From: Antedon bifida
Taxonomy: Eukaryota > Echinodermata > Crinoidea > Comatulida > Antedonidae
Direction: 5' to 3'
Length of the DNA: 64,000 nucleotides
Assembly (NCBI GenBank): GCA_963402885.1
Contig: OY727098.1
Location: 17,160,717 to 17,224,716 of the forward strand
Shown here: in pieces, positions 51,703-63,065 of the stretch
Numbering within the stretch: position 1 is the first letter of the stretch
Layout: every line of letters starts with the position of its first letter
Notes under the pieces: generated by a model
Database searches by the model: none
What the model saw: only the letters and a program-made list of their open reading frames with translations
Told to the model about the DNA's origin: nothing
Position numbers and translations under genes: made by a program

Positions 51703-51919
51703 AGCTTGGTTCCCAGTAGCGACGCAACGAAACGCAACCTACGCAACGTAAGAAAATGCCCTTGCAATAATTGTGTTTTTCTCTGCCTGCGTGACATCAA
51801 ACCTGCGATGTTTGCAGCACTGTTGCGTCGTCGGTTCCCACTTGTGATTACGCAATACAGCACTTTGCGTCAAACGTCGCTGCCTTGCGTTACGTTTCGT
51901 CGCTAGTGGGAACCAAGCT
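51703..51919. mobile_element. Harbinger-like MITE (217 bp, TAA target duplication)
   Basis: Ends are agcttggttcccagtagcga and its near-perfect complement (cgctagtgggaaccaagct). The inverted repeat continues inward through gcaacgaaacgcaac. It is flanked by TAA on both sides (51,700-51,702 and 51,920-51,922). Three-base TWA duplications are characteristic of PIF/Harbinger transposons. It has no coding capacity. A relative lies at 56,958-57,115. Confidence 0.75.
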
Positions 51920-52199
51920 TAAGAGTTCAACCTATTTCAATGAATGGAAACAGGAATACCAATCGAATGCAAGGAGAAGTTATCCGCATGGAAGTATTCG
52001 ACGATTTGGCTTTGATCGAAAGAAAAACATTTGACACACATTGCGTGTCATACGTATACTTGACAAAAAATATGAAAACGTGATGATCCATATTGGTGGC
52101 GCTCGTAAAGGAATGCCAACATCATGAAAAACACAATAAACTAGAGACTTTGGGCAAGTCTAGCATAAATGATTGAATTACTCACGGTCAAGCAAGAAA

Positions 52200-52904
52200 C
52201 AAAAACAATAATAACCAATCGATATAATTATTATGAGTTATATCAATTAAAAAATAATGGCTGAAAATACAGACAAGAAATGAGCCTAACTCAAGTGCAA
52301 TGACCGTTAAAAAGCTTGACCCCTAATTAAATTACAATAAATGTGCAGATTGACAAAATGAAAACTGTCATTTACGAATAATAGAAACATATCATTCAAA
52401 AAAAAAATGAAAACAACATTATTAATCAAGTTCAAGTTCAAGACGCAATTAATTAATGATGATAAGAACAAATATTTCGATAAATAATGTATAGACGTTT
52501 GAAAGCTTTGATTTACAAGGCAATGTGTATCATTATTTATATAACCGTACATTATTATACCATTACTATTATTATAGTGAACATATCCTGCACAGAAGCA
52601 TATATGCCTTTATATTACATTCAAAATATCAATGATCAAGGGCAAATAAATACATTGAAGCAAAATTCTAACATCAAATATGATTAAACCGTATTCCTTT
52701 TTGTTTATTAAACTCCCTGATCTCCAGATAATGTTATTTTTTCCCATATCAAATTCTTTCATTTGCCACTGATAATTTCCCCAATGGTTGTCAAATTCCC
52801 AGCCACGATCTTGTTGCTTATTACATATAGGGGGTTTATTCCGTCAGGACAGAAATAAAATGAATATGGGGCTGACATGCAGACAAGTATACAATATGTA
52901 CATG
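52200..52904. other. Intergenic AT-rich stretch, nothing recognised
   Basis: Short AT-driven open frames on both strands only; no repeat or gene could be supported. Confidence 0.45.
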
Positions 52905-53255
52905 CAAATAACGCTGTGGTGTGATGTGTACACGCAGCGTTGATACAGGAATGTGTACACATAACGCCGATGCATAGAAATATGGACACGTAACGTCGAT
53001 ACACGTTAGAGAAATGTGTACACATAATGCCCAAGAAGAAATAATACATCCTCATGTATAGCGTTACACGTTAAAGCATATTATATATTACACATAACAG
53101 TATATGTACACATAACGCCGAGGCATTCTGGTGTACACGTAGCGTCGTATACATTATATATATGTGTATACACGTAACGCCTACATACTCAGTGTACACG
53201 TAGCGTCGGTATATTTACACCAGAGAGGTGTAGGCCTACAAGGCGTCGATAGAAA
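52905..53255. repeat. Degenerate tandem array with tgtacacgtaacgtcg-type core
   Basis: At least eight blocks carry variants of gtgtacacgtarcgycg (for example at about 52,926, 52,953, 52,983, 53,023, 53,105, 53,131, 53,169 and 53,202), spaced irregularly by about 25-80 bp. Most retain one to three CpG. The core includes the palindrome gtgtacac. No matching protein repeat is seen. Such an array could be a decayed minisatellite or a cluster of protein-binding sites. Confidence 0.65.
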
Positions 53256-55750
53256 ACGTAATGTGTGTTCACCATAACATGCATTTACATTTTATGAAGC
53301 ACAATTATGTATTAAGCAATGAATGCCAATGATAATCACAATGAGCTACGTTAATTAATTGTTTTCATATTTTTGCCACCTACCTTCCGTTCAAATATTT
53401 TTCCGGGTGAAAATCCATCAAATATATCGAGTCTTATTTATCTCTTTCAAGAATGTCCGAATCTTAATATCAAAGTGACTCTCACCTGACTAGATCTAGA
53501 CTACGATGCATATCAATTAACTGCAAAGATAATTGCTTTGATATTCTTGTCAAGTAAGAGAATTACGCTCGTAAGACCTAATTAGGAAGATCACCGTGAA
53601 TGGCATATGCCTGATTTTGTATCCTACGATCACTACTGCTGTCGGCAGATCTCAAGGGATGAGGTCCAGCCGGCTTACGGCAATCTATAGCTAGAAATAA
53701 CTTCAGTGTGATTATACCGAAAATTAATCGTAGAGTTTGTAAAAAAAACGTCTGAGCGAAAATAAATCATTTACTGAATAGTTAATTAAGTGTGAAAATC
53801 GCTGTCTGATTTAAAGTCTTATTTCTCAAAAGCTCTTTAATACTGACCAGTTAACATAATCATAGTTAATTATGCAAACACATTTTATTTAAATATATTT
53901 TATGAATAAGAGAACATGTAGGCCTACATTGTAACAGTTGATAAGAAATTCCATCGTCCAAAGACAAAACTACTTATAATGTCAACAAACAAATGAATGG
54001 AAAGTGATAAATAGAAGTAAATTTTACGTTCTGAAAAACGATGCACCGAAACAAACCAACCACTAATCGACCAACCGAAGTGAAGGATTCAAACAGTTTT
54101 AAGGGACTACTTGCACAAATGGAAATATGTATAAATAATAACTACTTTTATCTTAATGATATGAAAATATGAAGGAACTTTTAACACTCTGAATTGAATA
54201 ACAAGGAAGGGGGTATGCCATCCGTCCTCTGAATTCGGCACTGAAGTATCATTCACCCAACCAATCGATTTATTGAATATATGAATGGACAAAAAATAGG
54301 GGATTAGGGTTCAGGTGGATGGTACTTAATAAATTATTAATCAAATTATAGGATTGATAAATAGAAAATTGTAAAAGATGGAACATTTTAATTTAAAAAT
54401 GCTCTACATTTAAAAGAAATGAGGATCGTCTACCTGAGCTGAAACTGTTAAAATTGAATGAATGTGTAGGAAACGCATTGAGGCAGGCTAATGTTTATAG
54501 AAGTATACGGTAACAAAAAATCGCGTAAAATAGGAACGATAGAGGGCAATATCATTAATAAATACAATTCAAATTCTTTTAATCAACACATACAGTCTAT
54601 AACTATAACTACCGGTACATATGGTAACATTACAAACAGGTGTGGAAAGATGTTTGAAAATAAAACTGTAGGAATAAAGTAAATGTATTGACATAAAACA
54701 AACTAATAATATTATAATTATTGATTATATAACAATATTGTACTCTGACTTCAAATACTATATATTATTATAGCAGAATACACATCAACATTCTGATTAG
54801 CTCAATTCGATGGATATCCATTTATAAAAATATTTGTTGCATATAGTATATATAATACCTATAAAGCCACGAGAATGTACTGACGACACCAGCAGTTTAC
54901 AAAAAATTACATAAATTTATATTTCCTCAAAATATTGTCGTCGTAAAGCTCAATAAATAATGTACTCGTTGTCTGTCAACAATAAATCATGTACCCGCTT
55001 TAAATGTCATTGCTGATACATAAAAACAGTAGGTACTGATAAGTCTCCTGTTGACAAATGCCTACAAATTGAGACTATTAAACTGTCGTGAAAGTATAAT
55101 CTTGTGAAATGTCGAACTTACCCCTTTGCGCTCTAAATCCGTCTTGCTGTGTGTTGAGTGCATTCTGGTTTCGTTCGTATACGGTAGGCTACACTGACGT
55201 AACTGCAATTATATTTAGACATAGCAATCCACACTAATGAGACAAAAGGCCTGGTTTGAGTAGATATCAATGCTCACATGGATATGATTTTAATGATGTA
55301 ATAATATTTTAGAAGGCTGATTACTGTTGACAAAATGCAATGCAATTAAAGATATGATATACATGATACTAATTTCCAGGAGTCATCGGGTATACTGGCA
55401 TATACCTCTATCAGATAACCAGTTGATCAGAAAACGACGCTAAAATGTATACTGAATAGCCTCTAAAGGACTGATTGAAGGCCGTGATATAACATTTAAC
55501 ACTCTGATATAAAGTTATATTTCATTTCCGATGTCAAACATAGTAAATAATATCACGACAATGAGGGAATAAATGACAAAGGCGGATGCAGACAATTCAT
55601 TTTCTATCACTGATGGCTAGTAAATTATCTTCAGATATTAATTTTCTCAACGGTTATTATGGTTGGTCAGTTACGGCATGAGCGCTAATGACGTAACGCC
55701 TGTTAAAACACAATTAAGTGAATGATTGAATTGTCCACAGCGATTGCTTT
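53256..55750. other. Intergenic stretch, nothing firmly recognised
   Basis: A minus-strand ATG at 53,418 codes eleven codons (MDFHPEKYLNG) up to a consensus donor (gaag then GTAGGT) at 53,383; too short to support alone. A plus-strand frame at 54,491-54,682 is AT-driven. No other features. Confidence 0.4.
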
Positions 55751-56859
55751 TATAGTGTAGGCCACTATGTAATTTCGTGTCATTTTTTTGTTAAAAGCAA
55801 AATTCCAGCTGATTTAGTGTCTTTAGGATGTAAAGTAATAAAAAAAATATGTTGCCATTTTTTTAAAAAAGCTTAAGGGTGTCAAATCCAAGATGGCCGC
55901 CAATACGTAAAATATCCAATAAATGTACCATATTGGACAAAGTAACACCCATTATGAATAATATTTTAAGTTAAAATTAATGCTATATGGGTTCTCTGCT
56001 ATATAAAAATTATTATAAACCTATATTCATTAGTATTTTGACATTTTGAATTTCAAAATGGCCGCCATTTTAAAAAAATGGATTAAATTTCTTATTAAAA
56101 CATGTGCAAGTTATGACGTTGATTGAAATCACATAAAATGATAGGCCTATGACAACAACACAGTTATTAACACAAAATTTGAAATTCAAAATGGCCGCCA
56201 TTTTTTAAAAAGGGTTAAATTTCTTATTAAAACGTGTGTGTGTAATACGTCACTTAGAATCATTTTCTCTGTCTGAATTTTTTCGAGAAAAGTGTCAGAA
56301 GTTGTAGAGAGAAAGCAGAGTTTTTAAGATATTTGTGTCACTGTTGTATAGGTAATACAATTCAACAAAAGCACTGGCCGCAACACTATTTTCACAATGC
56401 TCAAATTCACCAGGTCGAAATAATTGCTTCTTGATGTCATCTCTGTCCACCTCCACTCATCTCGGGCAAGAGTCATCACCAGGCATTATCTTGTATTTCC
56501 CTAGTACATGAGTTTTTATACCACAACCATGTGCACTCATCAAACCAGTGTATAATGGTGGTCAACTTTAAGGTACATCTAATGAAATCGGTTGAGATTG
56601 TAGAAGATGAGAAGTGGGAGTTAATGCTGCCCATGAAGCTTGTGAATGAGCTGTATCTTTCTTCAAGCTTCTGCCAAAAGTTGACAGGTTGAAAACTTAC
56701 CAACCATACTGGTGACCATGGCCTTGAAGTTTCAGACATTGAATTACATGGCAATAATGCATTTATTATTGAACACCATATTTATACAGGATTTCACAAT
56801 CTATATTATAAGTTAGAGAGTTTGTACGTTTGTTTGTTAGTTCGTTATACACATTTTTG

Positions 56860-57570
56860 TTACTGCACATAACCTTACATATTGGGTATCAAAATGACCA
56901 GAATTGTACCGGGAAAGTTCTAATTTGAACATCATCCGCCATCTAGGATCTCAGTTAAGCTTGGTTCCCACTAGGACGCAATGCAAGGACGTAGACGCAA
57001 CGCAAACCAGTTGACCAATGACAAGCGACCGTCAAATAAATCCATCGCTTGTGATTGGTCAAATCCCTTACGTTGCGTTACGTCGTTTTGTTGCGTCTCT
57101 AGTAGGAACCAAGCATTAGGGGCCAAAATGTGGTCAAAATGGCCCACTTTTCCTCACTTTCGATGTTAGTTCTGTTTCAGCACGTAACCATGCATATGGG
57201 GTATCAAAATGACCGCAATTGTACCGGGAATTTAATTTTGCTTAGGCTAGGGGTAGTAAGCTATCAAATTGACCAGAACGGTGTGGTAGGAAATTGTTAT
57301 AAAGTATTTTAATTAGCCCTGGAAAGGAGGTGGGATGTATGCCTGTCACCAAGACCGAAACTGTACTGGGAATGTTTTAAACTACATCTGAAAACAGGCA
57401 CTGAGGGATTATGAGTTGGTAGTGATGGCTAACATAATTTGTACTGGAAACGTCTTAAACACAATCACCCAGTATCTGGGATGTGTTGGGAGGGAGGAAG
57501 AGGGGCGGAAATACTGGCGTAATGAAGTATAACGTGATTGGAATTGTACTAGGAAAAGTTACTACATTTG
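56860..57570 (+). repeat. Degenerate internal repeats of the long-TIR element
   Basis: Blocks resembling gggtatcaaaatgaccagaa then ttgtaccgggaa recur near 56,884, 57,199, 57,259, 57,345, 57,440 and 57,537, some followed by gttttaaac or tctaatttgaac. Copies are strongly diverged and irregularly spaced; the first two are the best preserved. Confidence 0.5.
56958..57115. mobile_element. Harbinger-like MITE (158 bp, TTA target duplication), nested
   Basis: Ends agcttggttcccactag and ctagtaggaaccaagca are inverted repeats with few mismatches, flanked by TTA (56,955-56,957 and 57,116-57,118). Internally ttgaccaat plus gacaagcga pairs with tcgcttgt plus gattggtcaa, so nearly the whole element can fold. 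It shares its ends with the copy at 51,703 but has a different interior. It inserted into the long-TIR element and is therefore younger than it. Confidence 0.75.
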
Positions 57571-58553
57571 AACTGTCCATGGGAGGAGTTTGTTTTTGTG
57601 GCTGGGATGGTGATAGGAGAAAGAAGGCTGGGGGCCGCCATATCTAAATTATATATATCAGCCAATATGACACCTATTCATTTACACAGTTTACAACGTA
57701 CTTAAAACATAGGCCTATCATAGCTATGTATACCCCTAACCCTAAAGTTGAATTGACATTTGTCCTGGGAAGAATTTGTTTATAAAAAAGAGTGTGGGAT
57801 GTTATTGAAGAGGGGTGGAGGTTGGCGGGTATAGGGACACTGGGGTCTGAGAAGGCTTTAAACTAATTTAGAAAGCCTGTGGCGGGTATAATTGCCAGTA
57901 AGGTATAAATACACTTGTTTTATATTGTGGTCCTGTCTGAGATACAAACATTGAAATACAAGTTTCACTTTTATGAAAAGAAATGAGATCTATAATTTAG
58001 ATTTAGAATTAATTGTTGCTGAATATTTGATATCAATGTAAGTTGTTCCATACTTTTGCAACTCCAACTTTGAACGATTAGGTAATTCAAGGGTCATAGT
58101 AGGGGTATTATATATCTATTATATAGAGAACATTGACAACTTTAGACAGCCTTTATTATTTAGACAATCCTATGAGAAGTGACTATTTTAGAACATTGTG
58201 TTGAAACAACAAAAATTATTTAAATTTATTTTGTAGTGGCGGCCATTTTGAAATCCAAGATGGCCGACAGATTATCGCTATACATAGTTAAGATTGTATA
58301 ATGTGTAATACCATCAAAACGGACTTGTTCCACATTCATAATTTGTGTTATTGGTGATATTCTGGTTTTAAATAGGGTTATTTGAGTATTGGCGGCCATC
58401 TTGAATTTGGTCATTTAAATTTCTTTAGAAAAAATGGCAACATATTTTTTTTCATTCCTTATATTATCCAGATATGAAATAAAGTCAAAGTTTGCTTTTA
58501 ACAAAAAATATACACGACATTCATATAAACGACATACCAGCCTACATTATTAA

Positions 58554-58921
58554 GTGGACTCTTCGTTGAATGCTTAACACTTGGCATTAGTGTTCATAGG
58601 ATAGATCATGGGTAATGAGTAATTGTCAGTCGGGCAGTTCGATTTCAATAGAAAGGCCAGGAGATGACCACTTATGGTGTTTTGTATTACAGAGTATATG
58701 AATATCAATCAAACATCATTATCATCATCTTAATAATCATTATCATAATATTCATGCTCATCGTCATCATCAGCACTTCGTCGTAATCATTCCTCAATCA
58801 TTACCATGGTCATTTTTATATTATTTATTATCACAATCATAAGTGTATAAACAATTTTTAAAAAATACCATTACATTATTCTTATTTTCAAAATCATCAT
58901 TCAAAATTCATCCTCATCCTT
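58554..58921. other. Short intergenic stretch leading into microsatellite
   Basis: No gene. From about 58,715 the sequence becomes rich in scattered atcatc and atcatt words, the degenerate left edge of the following microsatellite. Confidence 0.5.
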
Positions 58922-59003
<82 letters not shown>

Positions 59004-59011
59004 GCATCATC

Positions 59012-59043
<32 letters not shown>

Positions 59044-59250
59044 CATCATCATAAGCATCATAAGCATCATCATCATTACCATCATCATCAGCATCATCAT
59101 CATCATCAGCATCATCATCATCATCATAAGCATCATCATCATTACCATCATCATCAGCATCATCATCATTATCATCGTTGGCATAATCATCATCGTTGAC
59201 ATAATCATTATCATCATCATCCTCCTCCTCCTCCTCATCATCATCATCAT
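58922..59250. repeat. ATC/CAT trinucleotide microsatellite
   Basis: A nearly pure run of catcatcat to about 59,050, then increasingly interrupted by ataagc, agc and acc variants and a ctcctcctcctc patch to about 59,250. Poly-His, poly-Met and similar open frames over it are not genes. Confidence 0.95.
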
Positions 59251-62200
59251 AGTATTTGAAATATTACACAGTCCTGATCCCTAACATGTAGGGCAGATGA
59301 GTTCAACTTTACCTTTTGACGATGATGGTAATGATGTGTGCAAACGCCATTTACATTTTGACAAATATAAGTAAAATCATTTTGTGTAAATGTTAAGTGC
59401 CAACAACATCGTTATTACATCTAATTTACAAACTGTAAAGTTGATAGTGCATGATTTATTGTGCAAACAAAAATATAATGCATTGCCATGTCAATCATAG
59501 CAGGAAGATAATTTCTCCATTCTGAAGTTGAGGCCGATTTTGGAAGGGGTATAAACAGTTTAAGCGAGCATAGATTTTAGTTTCCGTCTCACGGAGCAAC
59601 TATACAACATATCACTTGCAACAATTTTAAGAAAGCCATTCATATTTTTAAAATTCCCTTTTAATAACTTTAATAGGACCAACTTAATATTATAACTAAG
59701 TAAAAAACTACATTTAAAGAAATAAATGATTCTTCGTTGGTTAATCATGATTGTAAGGAGAGTTCATGCTGAAGAAGAATGTGGAGGGAGACTATAATTA
59801 AAAATTAGGGAACCTCTCAGTAATTGCTGCTATGCCTACGTTTTTTCAAAAGTATGAACTGTAATTATTAAACAAATTATGAAATAGGTTCTAGAATACT
59901 CATATTGTGGAGTTTGTTAGGGCTGAAATAAGGGTGTTTGGTTCAGTTTCTTCCAAAAGCACCAAATCTACGAATTCAATTTTTGATTCTTGGGTCACCT
60001 AATTTGCATAATTTAAAATGGCGGACATTTTCGCTTAAGCATCTCTGAAACTACTGGTCATAGAGAGTTGATTTTTAGCTCAAAATGTTCAGAACATAAA
60101 CATTCCTATTTACTCTACTGGAGTATTTTTGAAAAAATGACCGAAAGTACCAGTTTTAACCTTATTTTAACCTTAATATTTATCCCTAATAGACTCCATA
60201 GTCTCTTGACCTGTGTACCTCGATTCTCAAAATCGACTATACTCAATGTATCTCGATATAAGATACACAATATCAGGAAACTCACTTTCAGAAAGTCGTG
60301 TGGCCTACTTTTGAACAATTTGAACAAGGTTATTAAAAACAAACAATCGCAGTTTAAACAGATATTGAAACACATGTCCTGATTCAAAAGAAAAGGAAAA
60401 AGTATTTAAATCGTAAAAATAGAGTAATTTCTTAACAGATGTAAATCAGAACATTTTGCCAAACACAAACATACAATAATACATTCCCATTGTAATGATG
60501 TACAAAGAAAATTGAAAGCGACAAAGAAACTGCATATTTGTATATGCTACTTATGGTGATGACCTGAAACTAATTTTTTGATGATAAAAAAAATCGATTA
60601 AAATTGTAAATGGCATCAGTGAAGGATCGTGAAACGGAAGCGGTAACCTGTATGTCGTTTGATCTGCAGGGGGAATGAGCAGCCTTTCCCTGTGTAGTCA
60701 GACCTAGTGTAATACCTCACCGACTTTACAAATGCGCTAAACCAGGGAGTGTTTGCATGGAATTATAAATATCATCTGCTTTAGCAGTACTCATGTAAAT
60801 ATTTCATGCCATTTATATTACCAAAAACCGGAAATTGTATTTGCGTAGAGCACATGATGGTAAAGGTGACGCTGGGGTTCGTGTGTATTTGGTAACAATC
60901 GAGAAACATGCGACACATGTACAAAGAGCGATGATAACCAATACAGAGTTTGATATCAACGAATTCATTAAAATAATGCTGTATGTGCATACAAAATGAA
61001 AACTGATACATCAGAAATTAACGCATTTGCGTCAACCTTTTGGTGCGTAACGCACCATAAACGGTCATTGAGTTTGTCACTTCCGCCATTAATCTGGAAT
61101 ACGTATATTTGCTTATACTGTGTATGCATGCAGGTTTCAGGTTTTTAATCTTCAAAATTAATCAAACGACAGTCTTCGTTAAGGGTACATTTTATTATGG
61201 CCACTTGCTGACGGTTTTAATAAAATAATTCCTATAAATAAATATTGTAAAAAATAGGATAATGAATATCTATTTGAAAACATCTCCTCCATCACATTTA
61301 CTGCAGGCAGGTGGAGACGTACTTAAGTTACCGACATTACTATGACCACAAACGTCTCTTATTTGTGTTGATTGAACAAGATAAACGATGATATATTGTC
61401 ATTTAAGCTATTTACCTCTTCTTTGAAGATGCCTATATACTAACAATACTGCAACTAATTATTTATAGAAATCCACATAGACTAATTATACAACTATACA
61501 AGTAGAGGTGACGCTAGCCAATAAGTGATATGAATATTCCCCTCTAATCTCTCAATACTGAATGGAAACGTTAGTAGGCCTACTCAGCAAAAGGACTCAC
61601 CAAATATATTTTGATATTAATGTTTTCAAATAAGGAATGACTATACACAGAAATCAAACTTAGCACATAAATGTGACAGATTGTGTATGAAAAAGAAATC
61701 ATAAATAACCCCCAAAAAGGTCTTATTAAAGTCGCCCTTCTCACTTTGCCAATGGAAAGGTGAAAGTCCGTCACATTCTCAGCGCACAATACTTTTCAAT
61801 ACATTTATTTAAATAAACCATCCAATCTGTTTTAATATTCTCCCTTTCCGACTTTTCGCCTTCTCATTATTAAACTATGGCGCCAGGAAGGAAGCAAATA
61901 TTCAATTTCTCTATTCCAATGATTGTAAAACTCACACATTTAACAGAAAAACAACAATTTTTGTATTGGTAATCTAACTTATTCTAACGATGACAAAATA
62001 CAAGCGATACGATCTCCGACGACGCTCGCGGCGCCGTCTTCTTACAAACGAATGGTTGAATTCAAACCATAATAAACTGCAATGAAAGTGAAAATATATT
62101 TTTAAAAAGTAGATATAAGTTCACAGGCTTATTTAACTTCACTGTAGAATACTGGAAATGGATTATTTTCTTGATAACATCAACATTATGAAGACAGTTA

Positions 62201-62288
62201 AGTTTTTCCTTCCTTTTCTAACCCCAGACTTGTGGAACTATTTTAACATTTCTGTTATAAAATATATAAACACAAGAGGCAAAGAACA
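59251..62288. other. Intergenic stretch, no supported gene
   Basis: Open frames of 60-104 codons at 60.07-60.39 kb (both strands) and on the minus strand at 59.56-59.75, 60.78-61.0 and 61.58-61.79 kb lack known motifs. Two short plus-strand frames begin with ATG in good context (61,896, MAPGRKQIFNFSIPM; 61,990, MTKYKRYDLRRRSRRRLL) but neither has a firm splice border. A CpG cluster (gacgacgctcgcggcgccg) lies at 62,018-62,036. Confidence 0.4.
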
Positions 62289-62379
62289 TTAATTCTAAAC
62301 CGCCCGGTGATATACTGAAATTTAATTAATTAATTTGAAACGATAAAGATGAGGAAATCTGTGAGAATGAGAAAAAGTC

Positions 62380-62450
62380 GCCCCAACCGAGACTCGAACT
62401 CGGACCGCCTGCTTGATATGCAGATGTCCTAACCATTAGACCACTGGGGC
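62380..62450 (-). tRNA. tRNA gene, Glu-like body with anticodon AUC (copy 1)
   Basis: The minus strand folds as a 71-nt cloverleaf: acceptor GCCCCAG/TTGGGGC (one G-T pair), D arm GTCT-AATGGTTA-GGAC, anticodon stem TCTGC/GCAGG with loop ATATCAA, a 4-nt variable loop and T arm CCGAG-TTCGAGT-CTCGG. Box A (TGGTCTAATGG) and box B (GAGTTCGAGTCTC) are good, and TTTTT follows three bases after the 3' end as a Pol III terminator. The anticodon is ATC, which by standard pairing reads GAU (Asp), while D and T arms look like animal tRNA-Glu. AUC is normally absent from animal tRNA-Asp sets, so it may be a mis-specified copy, a tRNA-like element or a suppressor-type variant. The overlapping 65-codon frame is not a gene. 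Confidence 0.75.
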
Positions 62451-62727
62451 TTTCATGGTATTGTTCGAACTCGATTGGATAACGACTCTTTAACATTCGC
62501 GGCGTGGTACGGCGGAACAGCACTAGTCCTCAGTTGTACGCACGCGCAACAGAGATCAAATTGATACGCCCTCATCTTTCAGTATTTTTATTCACGAGGC
62601 GGGATCTCCGAAGAGATACTTTTATATATATAAACATTAATTCTAAACCGCCCGGTGATATACTGAAATTTAATTAATTAATTTGAAACGATAAAGATGA
62701 GGAAATCTGTGAGAATGAGAAAAAGTC

Positions 62728-62798
62728 GCCCCAACCGAGACTCGAACTCGGACCGCCTGCTTGATATGCAGATGTCCTAACCATTAGACCACTGGGGC
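62728..62798 (-). tRNA. tRNA gene, Glu-like body with anticodon AUC (copy 2)
   Basis: Identical in sequence and fold to the copy at 62,380-62,450, including the ATC anticodon and following TTTTT, and placed exactly 348 bp away in the second unit of the tandem duplication. Identity of both copies means the unusual anticodon predates the duplication and is not a sequencing error in a single read. Confidence 0.75.
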
Positions 62799-63036
62799 TT
62801 TCATGGTATTGTTCGAACTCGATTGGATAACGACTCTTTAACATTCTCGGCGTGGTACGGCGGAACAGCACTAGTCCTCAGTTGTACGCACGCGCAACAG
62901 AGATCAAATTGATACGCCCTCATCTTTCAGTATTTTTATTCACGAGGCGGGATCTCCGAAGAGATACTTTTATATATATAAACACAAGAGGCAAAGAACA
63001 TTAATTCTAAACCGCCCGGTGATATACTGATGTTAT

Positions 63037-63065
63037 AAAATATATATATATATATATATATATAT
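63037..63065. repeat. TA dinucleotide microsatellite
   Basis: A pure (TA)n run directly after the truncated third copy of the tRNA-bearing unit. Shorter relatives (tatatata) end the earlier units, so the run may have mediated the duplication. Confidence 0.9.

Larger units (their letters stand above)
55751..58553. mobile_element. About 2.8-kb element with long diverged terminal inverted repeats
   Basis: The left end (tagtgtaggc, then tttttttgttaaaagcaaa, aaatatgttgccattttt, aagatggccgccaatac) is matched in reverse at the right end (gcctacattatta, tttgcttttaacaaaaaata, aaaaatggcaacatattttt, gtattggcggccatcttg). The similarity extends about 300 bp inward on each side, to a second atttcaaaatggccgcca block (about 56,050 on the left and 58,238 on the right, reversed). 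The interior holds imperfect repeats, a nested MITE and short open frames (for example HNHVHSSNQCIMVVNF on the plus strand, about 56,515-56,690) with no transposase motif that I recognise. It is probably a decayed DNA transposon or a non-autonomous foldback-type element; superfamily unknown and no target duplication identified. Confidence 0.65.
62289..63000. repeat. Recent tandem duplication of a tRNA-bearing unit
   Basis: Two units start at 62,289 and 62,637 (offset 348 bp) with ttaattctaaaccgcccggt. They are nearly identical; I saw one substitution (cattcgcggcg versus cattctcggcg) before the ends. A third, truncated start follows at 63,001-63,030. The outer flanks both carry aaacacaagaggcaaagaac, missing 16 bp at the internal junction, and both outer edges abut tgttataaaatatata, consistent with unequal crossing-over or replication slippage. 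Confidence 0.9.

Noticed and set aside
53384..53418. Possible first coding exon MDFHPEKYLNG on the minus strand with a GTAGGT donor
   Set aside because: Only eleven codons. Its phase 2 end is not compatible with any in-frame acceptor just upstream of the cGLR start codon, so it does not extend that gene.
56476..56754. 92-codon minus-strand frame inside the long-TIR element as a transposase remnant
   Set aside because: No DDE/DDD, zinc finger or other transposase signature seen. The opposite strand is equally open, so the coding strand cannot be decided.
58843..59250. Long poly-His (plus) and poly-Met (minus) open frames
   Set aside because: They are translations of an ATC/CAT microsatellite with no start context, splice sites or non-repeat coding sequence around them.
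62326..62871. Two identical 65-codon minus-strand open frames
   Set aside because: They overlap the duplicated tRNA genes and their internal promoter boxes; openness is a by-product of GC-richer tRNA sequence.
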